Of a DNA stretch of 6,202 bases, positions 6,058 to 6,202 are shown piece after piece. The notes beneath the pieces are model-generated. The model saw nothing but the letters and a program-made list of their open reading frames with translations, was not told the origin of the DNA and did not search any database. Made by a program: the position numbers and the translations under genes. Within the stretch, counting starts at the first letter, position 1. The number at the start of each line of letters is the position of its first letter. Source of the DNA: an uncultured delta proteobacterium (GTDB taxonomy: Bacteria; Myxococcota_A; Bradymonadia; REDH01); the NCBI GenBank assembly GCA_903873545.1, contig CAIQPA010000154.1, positions 1-6,202 on the forward strand, in the 5' to 3' direction.

Positions 6058-6202
6058 TCAGCCCTGTTCTGCCCGCACAATCGCCTCAACCGTGTACTGC
6101 GGCTTCCGCAGCGAGTTCTCGTAGAGCCGGCCCAGATACTCCCCCATCACGCCGATGCTCAGGAGCTGAACACCAGAGAACATCGCGACCGACAGCGCGA
6201 TG
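6058..6202 (-). CDS. GT2 polyprenyl-phosphate glycosyltransferase, C-terminal 47 residues only
   Basis: Only the last 47 codons and the stop are in the window; the gene begins beyond its right end. The visible residues form the end of a hydrophobic helix (IALSVAMFSGVQLLSIGVMG) and then the GEYLGRLYENSLRKPQY segment. This is the typical C-terminal membrane tail of the ArnC/GtrB/DPM1-like family 2 glycosyltransferases, which transfer a sugar from a nucleotide donor to undecaprenyl or another polyprenyl phosphate at the inner membrane. The catalytic GT-A domain is out of view, so neither the sugar nor the pathway (O-antigen modification, lipid A modification, protein glycosylation) can be given. 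71 bases separate it from the next gene on the same strand. Confidence 0.85.
   Translation of the reverse strand, partial: IALSVAMFSGVQLLSIGVMGEYLGRLYENSLRKPQYTVEAIVRAEQG

Overview
This is a GC-rich window that looks chromosomal. It holds two convergent gene groups that meet at base 1387-1390. High GC, tightly overlapping genes and a very cysteine-rich lipoprotein with repeated CX3C motifs would fit a myxobacterium-like or related 'deltaproteobacterial' lineage. That assignment is an inference from style and not a proven identification.

Plus strand, 1-1390: the window opens inside an ApbE-type FAD:protein FMN transferase gene, of which only the C-terminal half is present. Two predicted lipoproteins of unknown function follow. 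The first has 23 cysteines in a predicted 136-residue mature chain, including two copies of a C-x3-C-x5-C-x3-C block. The second is a short Ala/Pro-rich protein whose start overlaps the end of the first by 16 bases. The three genes could form one envelope-related operon.

Minus strand, 6202-1387: reading in the direction of transcription, there is the extreme C-terminus of a GT2 polyprenyl-phosphate glycosyltransferase, a small single-pass membrane protein of unknown function, and then gatC, gatA, gatB and mtnA. GatC, GatA and GatB form the GatCAB amidotransferase, which turns Glu-tRNA(Gln) and/or Asp-tRNA(Asn) into the correctly charged tRNA. All GatA catalytic residues are visible. MtnA is the methylthioribose-1-phosphate isomerase of methionine salvage, again with both catalytic residues present. 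From gatC to mtnA every junction overlaps (23, 4 and 1 or 4 bases), so the four genes are very probably one transcript with translational coupling. A weak promoter candidate sits just upstream of gatC.

The two groups end in a shared CTAG: the last lipoprotein gene and mtnA use complementary TAG stops, with a small GC-rich hairpin centred there and no intergenic space. I see no tRNA, rRNA, CRISPR array, insertion sequence or attachment site, and no gene-free stretch above 100 bases. Most of the window is conserved housekeeping. The least explained parts are the cysteine-rich lipoprotein beside apbE, the small membrane protein, and the coupling of mtnA to gatCAB.
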